DNA of 64,000 nucleotides from Echinococcus granulosus (Eukaryota; Platyhelminthes; Cestoda; Cyclophyllidea; Taeniidae), in NCBI RefSeq assembly GCF_000524195.1, contig NW_020170403.1:151510-215509 (forward strand), given 5' to 3'. This document shows positions 1 through 13,244 of this stretch, one piece after another (position 1 is the first letter of the stretch; every line of letters starts with the position of its first letter). Both the position numbers and the translations under genes were made by a program. The notes under the pieces are model-generated. The model did no database searches. It saw only the letters and a program-made list of their open reading frames with translations, and was not told the origin of the DNA.

Positions 1-45
1 GTTATTAAACATGCTAAAGACATGCGCAATAGGGCGGACCAGTGG

Positions 46-190
46 AAAATAAGGGTGGGACAGAGGTGGAAGTGACTGGGGCTGGGTTGTTTGTGTCCAC
101 AGAGAGAACATTTGATAGAAGTTGCGTTGGCAGCAAGTATGTGATTCGTTGGAGAGAATGATGGTGGATAGCAGTGGCGACTAATCAAAC
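46..190 (+). repeat. Dispersed repeat, second family, copy 1
   Basis: AATAAGGGTGGGACAGAGG, GGCTGGGTTGTTTGTG and GCAGCAAGTATGTGATTCG correspond in order and spacing to 62215-62375. The type is unknown; no ends or target duplication are recognised. Confidence 0.6.
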
Positions 191-3100
191 AAATGGGATA
201 CTTCAAGAAGAATTTTGTTGTTGTTGTTGTTGCTGTTTTTAGTTCTTACCCTGGGAACTGCAGCTTTTCACTCGACTCCATCATGGCAAGCATTTTCCTT
301 AATACTTTTGAATTATTTTTATTGTTTATCCTTTTTTGGGACTCTGGCCTGAGGAAGGAACCTACAGATTTTTAAGTACATTTGATCTAATCGCAACGTT
401 TTTGCCCCTGAAGGTTGGTGGATTGTTCCCACTAAAATGGTGGTCGCACAAGTAGACGATGAATAGTCTCCTTGAGATATAAATAATATAAACAAATCAA
501 GCTTCCATTTAAGTTTCTTGTTGTCAGTTAACTTATTTTATTTAGCATCTGGTTCTTCTATAAAATTCCTGCTTTTTTACGTTGTTAAGCAAAGGAAATT
601 AATAAAGTAAATAGGTTTTCCTTCACTTATGCATCCAATAGCTTCCGGGCTTTAGCAGAATTTGAAGTTTCCAAGAAATATTTAACATTTTTAAGCAACA
701 ATAAGTATTTACTAGTTTGAAATTACGTGCTTAGCTCTCCTAGTCGGAATTTTGAAACAAATTTTTCTCCCCAAAAAGTTTTAATTTGATGAAATCTGTG
801 CTTCGCAGGGTCCGAGTGCTCCCTGAAGACGCTGCTATCCTCACAACTGGGGATCCTGCTTCATTACGGGTGTGCAGAAAAACTGGTGGAGTGCTCCAAG
901 AAATGCCTTCTACGGAACGCAATCGCGCCAAGGTGGTTAGCCAAACCTGCCACAGCTGAAGAGCAGCATCAATAGATGTCGCCTTGTTAAAGAAAGTTTC
1001 CTTTTATGCCATTAGGAGAAACAGGAATACTTTAAAGGTTTCTTGTTGCCCATAAAAATAAATGGGTCTGATTAATAAATAAATGAGGTGGGTAGAATGG
1101 AACACCGTAACTCACAATTAAGGCATTCTTCACCGGCACACAGTGCATGCATTTCCTCCTTTTTATAGTCTTCCCTCTGCCGCGAAGAAGACAAGGCAGT
1201 TTTCCACAAAATTGATTTTTTCTCTACCCGCCTCCTTCTCATAAGCAGCAGCAGTAGCAGCAGGAGAGAAGGAAGAAATTATCCCTAGTAAATTACAGTG
1301 GTGTTTAAGAGATGTCTTCCGATAAGACAGCTTTTGTGATCCTAACACCTACTCTACTTCTACTGCAGCTGCAATATTCAAACTTGCTGTGGAACGAGTG
1401 AGGTCGTTGTGCATAACTTAGTAAATTGGGAAATTGTGTGACCCTGCCATTCTTCTGCGTGGAATCACTAAATATTTTCGAAAAACTTGCGTAATGGTCA
1501 CAAGTGATTTTAAAGGCTACAGCAGTGGAGTGATTATGTGCAATGTGCGGGCCAGCCCCACAGCCACGTTAACATTCTTTGGTGATTCCGCTGCCATAGT
1601 CTGATTGGAAGATACGACTTCAATCGTCTTTGAAACACCTATTTAAGCTTACTTGGTGGATATCTGTTTCACGATGTATTCGGCTATTCAATATTTTTCA
1701 GGCTACATGTACCGGTTGGCATCTTGGTGGCATAGCTTTCCATCTATGTCATCATGGGTTAAATAGAAATGTTTCTTGAGGAAACTTTTCTCTAGGTGAC
1801 TTACCGGGTGAAAAGTATAAAACTGTGAAGAGAAGATTCTAAAGCGAGCAAATGTGTTTCAGTGATTCAATTAAAGATGCCCATTCCTTCCCCTTTTGAT
1901 ACCAGTTAACATCTTCCTCAAATTTGTGCCCAAGATACTGCTTTAATTTGAATAGATCCAAAGTGAAGCAACAAACTAATCATTTTCTGCAGTTTTGGGC
2001 CAAAATTCTGTAAGAGATGTTAAATATTAAACAAGGGAACGTTTCTCAAGGGGAGGAATAAACAAATTACCTTCTGGTTTAACCAATCCTTTGGATCCTT
2101 AGACATTCTCTGCATCCATTACGCTGGAATTTGTAGGTCATTATTTAACTGTGATTCAATTCACTTAAGAGCCTGACACGGACTACCAAATTAACGATGT
2201 CTCTCGCCGGGCACGTTGATTTAGGGTGCACCGTTTTTACACAACAACAACAACAACCGAAGTGGGGGGGTGGCCAAGTGTGTCCCACCATCACTGGCAT
2301 ATGTCAACATGCGTTTAGTGTACCTAAGATGTTGCAAGATATTTAAGGAAAGCAGAAAAGCATGTTTCGGGTAGCGGAAACCGAGTCACAATGGCAGACT
2401 AAAGACGATAAACCATCTCTTGGCCACCCCACCTCACTCTTCCCCCTCCTATTCCCCCCACTCTTATCCTGTCAATTTTCTGACAGTGCGGTCTGTATTT
2501 CCGTAAATTATGTCTACCAGCGCTTCCTCCTAGACCGATCGTGGAAGCCAGTTGGAAAATTGGACGCGCAAAGACCGCTGAAATAGTAAAACGCTGCTAG
2601 TAAAAGGGGATGCATTTGCACTTTAATTCACTGCTTCATATTTGGGGCAAAGTGAATCAAATGTTCATTCTGAATCTTACAATTTAAAACTTTGGTCGCC
2701 TGAAATAGAAGCTTTGCTTTATTAAATGAAACAATAAAATCAAATAAAATCAGGGAAACTAAAACGAAGCACTTTTTATTTCCTCGTAAATCAAGTCATA
2801 AGCCGGGAAATAAACGAAGAAGCTTAGCACTTTACGGTCACTACAGCTCATATAATTAACTGTTTTATTGCTACATGCGATAATCGTGTAACTGAAATTT
2901 AAGTTTATACTAGTCTTATGTAAAAACAAGGTGAATCGGCCGGAACATTTTCAGAAAAAGGAACTATTCACTTGATTGAGTAGGCAAAAAGCACCTCTAA
3001 CGATACCCAAAGTGATTCTACCGCATCCCCCTGTCCCCGCGGTTGAGCGAGATCACAGAGATTACGGATTTATACATAATGAACACGATGCAAAAAACCG

Positions 3101-4540
3101 TCTGTCGAATGGAATTTTCTTAGGAGCACAAGACTTCATTCACTTTACGCGATATCTCGGTTGCTTCCACATCGTTATGATTATTTTGAATGCCCCGCAG
3201 GGCAATGCAAACTTTGGAGTAAAAATAAACAAAGCAAGCGGTTATAATGATTAAATCAACCTATTTCCTAAAATGTGGTTGTGGATATCCTGGAATGTGT
3301 TTAATTTTACAGATTGAAAGGTGGTTTTTCTAGAAGGCACTAAATGGAATAAAAGCATACATTGATTCACTTTACGAATAAATATAGCTGGTTTTTTGTA
3401 GCGATGGTAAAAGTTTTACGAAATCTTTTTCATATTCTTATTTTTTGGTCTAAATGGAATGTCTGATGTAATTTCTTCACAGCCTTCTGTCTTTGCTCGT
3501 CGCCTAATCAATGCCAAATAGTACTTCTGGCGGTGACAAAAACAACACATTTTTAAGATGCCATAATTAATGGCTGTTCCACAGAATTAGTAAGTTGATA
3601 TCATATGGTATTTTGATTAGTGTTGAAATGCCTTTGCCAAATGCGTGAGGTTAGTCGTTTGGGGTCTATTTGTGCCACTAAGCAAGTAAGCTAAAATTTA
3701 TGCAACAACGTGGGTCAACTGCTTGCCCCTTTCCAGCGGATTGCATGACGGAAAAGTGAAGCCTATGCAAAAAAGACATATCAGGCGTTTACTCCAAAAA
3801 ACGTTTATAGTTGCATTGTTTTACAGGAGTACACATTCTGAATGAGGATATCGAAATAAAGGTATTTGCATTTGACGTCTTTCAGCCGTGACAAGAGGTA
3901 GTAGTAACAGCAGCTTTTTCAGCTAAATAAACAACTAAATGGGTACATTTCCTGCCTGTGTATATTCGTTATTATCGTCTCTCCTATTGTCTTTAATTTC
4001 GGGGCTATTAGCGCATAAACTTAGCAGTCACTTTATTCTCCAATAAATTTGGACGGTTTTTTCCGATCGAAACGCATCACAATGTCTTGTGCTTTTGTTT
4101 CCCTATTTCGTACACAGCCTACCTGTGGCGTGAGATGAGACTCGCATACACGAGCATATAATAGCACCTCTAAGTCCATTAATGGAAAGTAACATTTAAT
4201 CAAGCACGTTTAATGCAAGTTCTCTCTGCTAGTCCATTTACCTGGCCTGGGAGAGGAGGGAGAGTGGCTCTGTGATTCAGCCAATTCTGGCCTTTATTAG
4301 ATGGTTCTCATCCCCTGCGCCAGTGTTATAATTAGGAAAGTGCTCTTTCTCAATCTGCTATTTCATTACCACTTATTGAGTGCTGCCCTTTTTGTTTTAG
4401 TACAAGGCTTACCTCCAGGTGAAATAGTTGTGAAATTGTTTGTGACATCCTGTAATTATCGTAATTTAAGCGGATAAGGGGTTTACTTCAGCCACTAATT
4501 TAAGGGGCTTATCTTATCTAAAGTCTATTGAGTAATGTGT

Positions 4541-4581
4541 CTCTCCCTTTCCCTCTCCCTCTTTCTCTCTCACCCTCTTTT
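4541..4581 (+). repeat. Polypyrimidine tract
   Basis: About 40 nearly pure C/T bases, (CTCTCCCTTTC)-like. Simple sequence without a gene beside it. Confidence 0.5.
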
Positions 4582-6827
4582 AAGGTAGATTGCAAATTAA
4601 AGTAGACAGATACTATCACCAGCATTAAGGTGCGAATTTAACTGCTAAATTAAAAGGACTTGTTTTTCTGCAATCACGATTTTCTCGGAAAACTTGTCTT
4701 TCAGTATTTTCTTTGTCAGAGATCAAAATGAAAAGGTTTAATTGCGTAAGTGCATTCAAAATAATACCCCTTTATAAGTTGTGGTTTTAAGGAGATAATA
4801 TTATAGAATTTCCCATTGATGATTAAAAAAAAGTTTCAAAATCACCTCAAAAATTTATCCCGAAAGCAGTTTAAACAGACCACGTGATAAATTTCCTTCT
4901 ATCTACCGTAATTATCATAAAAATTTGCTGGTGTTTACATTAACTCTGAGACACGAATTAAACTTTTCAAGCTTTCTTCCTCCCCTTAAACAGAACAGTT
5001 GAGAAACTATTGCAGTGGTCTTTATTAATATGACATCTATCCATTGTTTACCAAATAAATTGCAACAATTAAATCTATTTTCAACTAAAAAACCGGGGAT
5101 CAAGCTTTAGAAAGTGTCCAACAAACTTGAATTCGGATCCCTGAACCACTCGCGTAGGGTAATGCCCTATTATTGGCGTGCAGAAGAGCTGGGAGAATAC
5201 ACTCGCCACTGGGAGGTCTTGTCACTAAATTGATGGCAAAACCCAAGGAGTCTCAGGAGCTCGTGGTGTCAAGCATACACTTTACCAGATGTCAGCCTGC
5301 TACTTGGAGTTCACCTTCGCATTTACCATCACATTTCTCTCTGCAAATTGCATTTGACCGCAAGGCAGGATCATGGGCAAAGTTGTGACTACCTACCATG
5401 AGGAGAATATTACCTATTTGTTGCAGTATATGTTGTAGAATTGGTCAGGATTCCAGATGTGCCAAAGTTATATGCTAAGCATTTCTGTACAACGATAGCT
5501 TAAGCCTTAAAAATTGCCTTAAGCGGCATCTGGCAAAGGCGCATTGGTGGTTCCAGACCATATCACAACTAATTGCTTTCGGTTACACATGGCACGCATT
5601 TCTTTGAGTCGATTTCGGTTCGATGAATACTGATGCAATTCCATTAATGGTTATCGTGCATAACTCAAAATCAAAGGTTTATTAAAGATTTGAAGATGTT
5701 GCAAACCTTTTACTGTCAGTCTTCGCATTCTCACCCACTCATGTTTGAAAGCCTTCTTCAATAACGTCTATTTTTGTTTGATTACCACATGGATTGTGTT
5801 TGATCCGCACCGCCGCCTGCGCGGAATTCCAAAATATTCATAGATTTATGCTATTATAAGGCATGCTAATGCATAAGTTGTGGGAGGCTACAAGCACAGA
5901 CTCGAGGCCACGCTGACACTGTGGCGGCAAAACTAGAGGAAACTGGGGCATCAAATCTTTCTTATGCCTTGCAAACTACTCCGAAACCCTTTCAAGCTTC
6001 CGTGATTCGTGTTTTATGTTTGAGCTCGGTGCCATTCACCAAGTCATCCAGTCCTTCAGTGACTTTGTTCCTTATTTTGTATGTAAGGCTACCTAAAATC
6101 TTACAGCCTTTGCCAAGTGAGGTGCTTTTTTGCATTTTACGCATGCAACTAGAACTTTGCCTTTTTGCTTAAAACAATGGTGGTTTTAAGTTGTTTATCC
6201 TCCTAACACTAGTAATGCGAATTCCTCAAAGTTAAGCAAATGGCAAAGGGCGCCTACAGTCGACAAACTCAGTCGTTTTGGTTAGTGAATTCAAGTTATC
6301 AAAGAATATTTTCGAACCTTTTTTGTAGTCAGTTTGGCAAAAGCGCTTTGTAGGTAGCCGTCTGATTTGCTAGCATCTGACTGTTTGATAGAAATAGCGC
6401 CTTTTATTTACCTTTTTATTTGTAGATTGCAGAAGCTAATCTGAAGTTCCTTGTGCAGATGAATATTAATGGGTGAATACATGCGAGTGTCAAAGAGATA
6501 AATTAGCTTTAAAATATGCACTAGCTTGATGCAAAGTACTGGCATAATTTTTGGTGGATAAATCATAGCCCAGGTTCGTTTGCGCAGTAGCTAAAATGCG
6601 AAACCCTGATCCTCACAGCTAGTGAGGGGCACAAATAAACATGATCAAAAGCTGTATCATCATTGGCATAGCCATTTCTTTATGGCATTTTTGTCATTTA
6701 ATTTTTACCTACGGTGACGTCAGCCCTTCCCAAATAGGGAAACGATGACGCGACCAAACGTGCAGACGACTCAAAGCCGATTTTGTCGCTCCATTGTAAA
6801 GGGGATAGGTTAATTTAAAAGTTAATA

Positions 6828-6952
6828 TGTAATGGCTAATTGTTTGTTTAACTCTCCGTTTTGGTAATAAGGCACTTAGGTTGGTCGACAACTCATATTC
6901 TGTTCAAGCGTTGTGCTCTCTTTCGTCTTGAGGAAAGCCTTTGCTCTCTACA
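6828..6952 (+). repeat. LTR-like repeat, left copy of 6.8-7.8 kb element
   Basis: Shares TTGTTTGTTTAACTCTC-GTTTTGGT with the reverse complement of 30861-30886, and the terminal CTCTACA/CTACA end. It lacks roughly 70 bp of the middle. Confidence 0.7.
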
Positions 6953-7649
6953 TTGATGGCAGCGGAATGCAAGTCCAATCCTAAAGCACACCCGCCATGA
7001 TCCCTGCTGATGGGTGATTAACCTTACCGTGGCAGAAGAGGGGTATATGCCGCGGACGGTAGGATCTGTGGTAGCTCTTAACAGAAGGGTTGAAAGTGAA
7101 GTCTACCTTCGGCAATTAGCTTGGTCTCATGTTCAACAGGAGAGCCATCAACAACTAAAGCGACACTATTCGCGGAGTGAACCATCCGGAAAAGTTCCTT
7201 ACGGCGCGATTCGAGGTAACTGTTTGAAGATGTCAATGAAGTAAACATGCAATACCTCCGTCAGCACTCTACCTATTAAACAGAATCCAGATAGATATCA
7301 CTGATTGGCATTGAAGGGAGAAGAAAGTGACGAGGAGGAATAGATGTGGAACCTTGACCCTGCGAAATTATATTTAACTCTGTCCATTGTTCTTACGACT
7401 TATGATGGAAATATATGATGGCCAGCACATTTGCCTCTCTTTTAGAAACTCCAGGTCTAATAGAAGTGCCAAGAGGGGATGGTGACGTCGTGGTCACTTA
7501 TATTCTAGGTTGAACACAAATTTTATGACTGATGTGAGTGGTTCGTGGGCACTTTTCTTACGGCACCAACTACGCTGGGATGACCGACGCCAGGGATTGA
7601 CCAAGTCGACCGCCACCGAAGACGCTAAAAAAGGGAGAGGGGCTGTGCA

Positions 7650-7790
7650 GAGCTTTGATAGGCCTTTATCTCCTCTTTTTAGTTTCAAGGCCAAGATGGT
7701 AGCCCTAAACCCTTCAGTAGGTTAATAATACATATTCTACCCGAGTATTGTGCCGTCTTTCGCTTTCAGGGCAGTCTCAAGGGGCTAACA
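7650..7790 (+). repeat. LTR-like repeat, right copy of 6.8-7.8 kb element
   Basis: AAGGCCAAGATGGTAGCCC and CTTTCAGGGCAGTCTCAAGG correspond to GGGCCATGTCAGTAGCCC and CTTCAGGGAAGTCTCGAGG in the 37040 copy. The left boundary (perhaps 7595) is not clear. Confidence 0.65.
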
Positions 7791-9899
7791 AAAAATTTTA
7801 TCTGAAGCGGAAAGAAATTATGATTCCGTGGCGTAGGTATCCTGCCATTATTAGACAGTGAAAAGTGTTTGTAAATAAATGAAGGTTTTTTTAAAAATAC
7901 TAGTTGAAGGCAATTTTGATTACAACGAACCAAATCCGTTAACGAGGCGCCTCCTAAATCTCCACCCCAATGTTCCCAAATTGTCTCACAATGTAGTAAA
8001 TGTAACGACAGAGCCTAATTCCTGGGTGACTTATGACCGTTTTTAAGCCTTCACATTATCGAGATAATTCGTACCGTCTTGCGTGCTTTTTTGCAGTATG
8101 ACATCCGCTTCTTCGGGCAAAAAAGTAAAAAAAAAAAACAAACTGATCTTGCTAAATGACTTTAGCCTTAAATTAAGCTTGAACTTAGAATTTTTCCCTA
8201 AAAACCCCTACTCGCTTGCAATTAACAAAACCTACACACACCGCGACACAGGCACAGGCTGGCTCAAATAGCAGGAACCCGTTCTGAGTAAAGTGGTGTC
8301 TGCATGGGGAAATTTTTGTAGGGAATAAATGGCTTATCCTCATACCGCGACACAATGAATGAATGAGCAATTTTACCGAGAATAATTCGCAGAGTTTAAT
8401 GAATACCAAATAAGCTTTGTTTTAAATGATTTAATCACGAAGAACTATAAGTGAAATCAGAAAGTACTCATAAATAAATAAAAGAATGAATAAGCAAATG
8501 AATAAATGAGAGGGCGAAGAGAATTCGGAGTATCCTGATCATAGAAACGATTTTGGGCAAAACCACATAGCTGATGGTTGTGAAATGCCTGACGCTAAAA
8601 GTAAGTGATGCCTTCTCTCTTAGCAATACCCTTGATTCTGGAAGCATATGCAACTCGTATTGGAGTGTTAGATGTCGTCTGTTTGCTTAGACCCTTTAAA
8701 ATGGGCCTTGCGATGGGAGTGATAAAAAGAGCTGGAGGTGTTGTTGCTAGCTGCGACATCACTGAATGCTTACCGCAGTGTAAAAAAGGTCCAAGAACTC
8801 TGTTGCATTCAGAGAGCATGCAAGCTTTTGACTTTCATGATTTCCCCCAGAGCTGGAACAATGCAAATTTAGTTGTAAATGAATGTTAGGTTTCGAGCCT
8901 ATAGGAGATTACCTTAAGCTCCCTATTTCTTTCGAGGTTTAGTACCAGCTGTCACTTTGGCGTTTTCCTTTTCACCACTTCAATCTTCAATTTATCTTAG
9001 CAACTAAACAATAAACTTATTTTAAGGTGTAGGCGGGAGCATTTTTGAGGGCGCGTTACTCGCTGCTTCTTCGATAGATTAAACCTACCAGTTAAAAGAT
9101 CTGCAGTATTTGTCAGCTACAGACCTTGTAATTATCAAATCCCCGGTATTTGCTTATCCACTTTATCTAAAGCAAAAAGCGAAATGCAATTAAAAGATGA
9201 ATTCTGCCTTCGAAAAATTTACAAATCTGTCACATTTAAGGCAAAGTGATGTGTTTTTTCCGGGAAAAATTTTAGAATTGTTACCAAGAGTTATTAATAA
9301 TCTTGTGCACAAGGCAGACAAGGAGTTCAAAGAGTCCAGCGGCTGAGTTATCTAAATCCTCTTTCCACATTTCCGGAACATGACAAATAGTTATTTGTCC
9401 CACAGCAGAGTTAATAAACAGCAATTACCCTCATCGTGTTGGCGTCTACTAGCCATGCATTATTTGGAGCCGCTACTGTAACTCCCTTTAAAAAGTTAAT
9501 CTGTGGAATTTATTGTGATTACTGCCTATGAAAATGGGATCATCATTAAACATGTCAGCAGATAGGCCTGCTGACAGCACATAATGCGAACACGCCTCCT
9601 GACTAAAATTATCTTTGGATTAAAAAACTTCCAACCTTTTTCGTTACAATCAACTTAGAAGAGACCTCTACTTCATTTCCGATACAAAAGATATGTGCCC
9701 ACTGCTAAGGCATGACCTGAATCGCCTCACTTTTGGCCCTAAATTTGCATATCCAAACACCCAACTTTATCCGCCTAATCGTCGCTCGTAGGCATTAGAT
9801 ATGCGCAGTAACCAACTAACTCAACTAATTTAAAAACTATGCAAGCGGTGAGTTCATGTCCGTCAATTGGGACTAACTTCTGGATTCTCTTTACACACT

Positions 9900-9915
9900 G
9901 TCACATATATGTGAC
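9900..9915. repeat. 16-bp perfect palindrome
   Basis: GTCACATATATGTGAC, about 660 bp upstream of the protocadherin ATG. The identical sequence occurs at 57379-57394. Confidence 0.6.
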
Positions 9916-10571
9916 CCCCCATTTTCTTGACTAAATTTGGTGTTCTTACTAGGTAGTGATAACTGGTTGAAACCAGTCATGTTTCAAACCGTGTGACTTT
10001 GGCCAAAACACAATGTTGGGAGGATGGTCACTTTTTTGCTTTTTCAGCAGATGTTGGTATTATTTTTGAACAATAAAATGCCGCACTGTGGTGGTCAAAA
10101 TCCCTTCATCATTCCGTCAGCTAAAGTGTTAAGGAAAATCGTGGCTGAGACTATTTACTGAGTAAACTTTATGAATACTTGATTATAAACCATGACATTG
10201 TTAGTAAGTGTTATCTTGTTTGCCTTCCACCTGTCCATCATTTTTTATGAACTGGTTAAGTTCAGCGCCAGATGAGACAGAGGTCCTAGTTCAAATGATG
10301 CTGACACCTGGCTTTGACACAAGTGTAAGCAGGAGTGCCAAAACTTGTGTCAGGCCGCCGGCACGTCACGTGTATGTGATCAGATTGCGTCCGAACCATT
10401 GGAGCATGAGAGCCATTGGTCAACCATGTCAGCCAATCACTGTTCGGTGTCTGTTTACTGGTTTATCTTGCGGAGGTGGTAATTCATGTTTTAAACGAAG
10501 CCTCACCTGTTCGCCCTTGTCGCGGGATGGCCTAACCTCATCAACAAACACTTGAACGATACAACAAAACC

Positions 10572-13244
10572 ATGGGTCGTTACCATCTTTACCGATACCT
10601 CTTCGCTGCCTTATTACTCGCCCCGACTGCGGTCAGTAGCCGTGTTAAAAAGAGATCGACACTTGATACGCTATATGCTGAACTCTCTGTAGTTGAGGAA
10701 CAAGATGTGGATACCTTCGCAGAGAATTTGGATTTCATCACCCGGCAGACTCTAGAAAGAGCAAGAATACAATGGGCAGACTTGCGTCCCCGTCAAATAA
10801 CCTTACTCGAACCAAATCCCTACTTTCGCATCTGCCTTAACGAGGCATTGAACACCTCTTTCCTTTGCCTCAAGAAACGCATTGACCGAGAGCAGTTGTG
10901 TCCCACTGAGGGCGTTTGTTGCTCACGTTTTCAACAGCATCAAAAGCCCTTCGATGCTCTTGCATCTCCTACGGGTGAAATGCGACAAGATGATTGCTCG
11001 ATGTCCCTCATTCTGATGGTGGATTTGGTTAGTATCTTTGATAACGTCATGCAACAGCGGCTCCTATCCCTCTCCATCCGTGTGTTGGATATAAATGACC
11101 ACGCCCCCACGTGGCAGCTCCAAAGAACCTCGCATCCACTCGTCCGATCGTCTAGCGACCACAGTCACTTAAATGCAGGCATCCCTGTACTTAATTTGCC
11201 GATTAGGGAGCACACAAAAGTGGGGACAAAGATTGAGCTTCCAGAAGCTATGGATCCTGATGCCTATCCAGAAAATACAACAGTGAATTATGGCATAGAA
11301 TCAGATGTGGATGGTCTATTTTCACTCGAATGGACAGGAAAATCTAGAAGCATCTCAAATTTTATCGACTCAAATCCACCACCTTACAAACTGTGGTTGG
11401 TATTGAATAAGGAGCTGGATCGTGACAAGCAGAAATCGCATCAGGTAAAAATATTCGCAGTGGATGGAGGAGCTGTGAAGCCGCAAACTGGATACCTCAT
11501 GCTTAATATAACTGTGGAGGATGTGAATGACCACCCACCGAATTTTGAGAAAAACAAGGATCTGGTTTGGGTGCTGGAACACAGTCCTATCGGGAGTGTT
11601 ATTTATAGACTACGAGCAAGTGATAAGGACGAATCGGATCTGGGTAAACTGGAGTTTGGACTTGCTGCCTCAGTGACCTCGCAGGTTGCTAGTCTCTTCG
11701 TGGTGGATAAGCGTACAGGTGAAATTAGGGTGCAGGGTGAACTGGACTACGAGAAAATAACCTCCTATAAACTCTCTGTGACGGTTACGGATGGATTATG
11801 GTTTGATGAGGCGGTCATAGTTGTCGGTATTCTTAACATTAATGATCATCCACCTGCTATTAACCTTCATTCACACCTCACTGCAACATCGCGATTTCAT
11901 CTCTTTGATCCTCATCACCGTGTTTCCGGCTCACAGTTAACCATAGAAGTTAAAGAAAATGGTCCACCGGATCAGTTGATAGCAACCTTTACTGTAACGG
12001 ACGGCGATGATGCAGCAGAGGCGAGGTTCCTTCGGTCTAACAATCCTATCCGGGACGCCTTTCTACAGGCTAATGGACTCAGTCTTCAAGAGGCCACAGA
12101 ACGGCTAAAACAACCTCCGCGATGCAAACTCAATAACGAGATGATGGAGATTGAACTCCTTAATCTTGACAGCCAGTCACACAAAGCTAGATTTCAGGTG
12201 CGTCTTGCTAAGAAGCCGTTGGATAGAGAGGTTTCCGCCAAATATTTGGTCCGAATCGAGTGCTGGGATCAGGCTGACCGATTTGGTAATCACATCCTTG
12301 TGCAGAGTAATTTGGTGGGTTATAGAAACTCTTTCTCGCGTTCAAAAAGCGTGGTTTTCACCGTTGTTGTTTTGGACGAAAATGACTCTGTACCTCAGTT
12401 TGTGGGACCTCTGGTTGGAAGCATTGCCGAAGGTCAGCCGGTTGGAACTTTAATCTCCCAGATTACAGCAAACGATGCAGACGACCCGTACACATTGAAT
12501 GGACAAGCTGGACTACGTTATTCGATCGTTGGTGAACCTGATGTCACTTATGTTGCTCAATCAAATCCCTCAAACCTCACTTTCCCCGTAAACACGCAAG
12601 GCGTGTCCACGTGGCTCACACTGGATCCAAGAACGGGTGAGCTTCGATCAGCAGTCATCTTTGACCGTGAGGTCGTATCCTTCTTCAATCTAACCATAAG
12701 TGTTACTGATGGTGGGGAGGAGACTAATTCCAGCCTCAAACGCAACAGCGCCTTTACAACAGTTCAAATCACCGTCTCAGATGTCAACGACTGTCAGCCT
12801 GTATTTGACACACTTGTCTACCAGCTAAATATTAGCGAAAGCGCAACACCACCTCTGTTGGTGGGAGAGGTGCATGCAAACGACTGCGATGCTGATGAAA
12901 CAAACCGGCATCTCTACTACTGGCTTCAACAACAACCTTCAAATTCCACTTCCGCTGGTCGTTGGTTCACTGTTTCACGTACGGGTGAACTGTACTTAGG
13001 TTCTAAGGTTACAAACGATGGAAAGGTACACGACTGGAGGCCTTTGGACCGGGAAAGGGAGGAACTTATTGTCCTTGAGGTGCTTGCAAGGGATCATGGT
13101 CAGCCATCGTTGACGGGATCAGCGCAAGTCATCATCCGACTTCAGGATGTAAATGACAATTCACCCGTCTGGCATTTTCCGAAGCCCAATGAGCGTGTCA
13201 TCAATATCTCCTTGGATGCTTCCGTTGGACAGCGAATAGCTGAA
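10572..13244 (+). CDS. Protocadherin exon 1: signal peptide, EC1-EC6, start of EC7
   Basis: One unbroken 891-codon exon, residues 1-891, ending in GQRIAE at a GTAAGT donor in phase 0. Single large exons encoding most of the ectodomain are usual in protocadherins. EC4 (about 454-608) is longer than a standard repeat of about 110 residues because of an insert around residues 485-545. Confidence 0.92.

Larger units (their letters stand above)
6828..7790 (+). mobile_element. TRIM-like LTR element, near complete
   Basis: A left LTR-like repeat (6828-6952, TGTAA...CTACA, shortened by an internal deletion) is followed 3 bp later by TGGCAGCGG, a primer-binding-site-like sequence. A right LTR-like repeat ends GGGGCTAACA at 7790. 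Both share the TTTCGTCTTGAGGAAAGCC-like block with the solo copy at 37040. The internal region (about 7030-7490) matches, inverted, the region 23130-23640, for example TAACAGAAGGGTTG at 7080 and its counterpart near 23570. Less than 1 kb long and without a recognisable gag or pol protein, it fits a non-autonomous terminal-repeat retrotransposon in miniature. Such elements are known from taeniid tapeworms; membership in that family is not tested here. Confidence 0.7.
1..10571. other. Intergenic region 5' of the protocadherin
   Basis: No gene is supported. Open frames of 60-115 codons occur on both strands, often overlapping, and none resembles a known family. It holds the dispersed repeat at 46-190, a polypyrimidine tract, the TRIM-like element at 6828-7790 and the palindrome at 9900. 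The last few hundred bases presumably include the protocadherin 5' UTR or promoter. The 115-codon frame at 10208-10555 is out of frame with the gene. Confidence 0.6.

Noticed and set aside
805..830. CTCCCTGAAGACGC resembling the LTR block
   Set aside because: Only about 12 bases match; the flanks do not follow the LTR order. The same applies to TCCCTGAAGACG near 24635.
8595..8889. Overlapping frames of 74 and 94 codons on opposite strands
   Set aside because: Neither product is recognised; mirror frames of this size are common shadows.
10208..10555. 115-codon open frame just upstream of the protocadherin ATG
   Set aside because: Out of frame with the gene, no known family, and no splice fit; most likely 5' flank.
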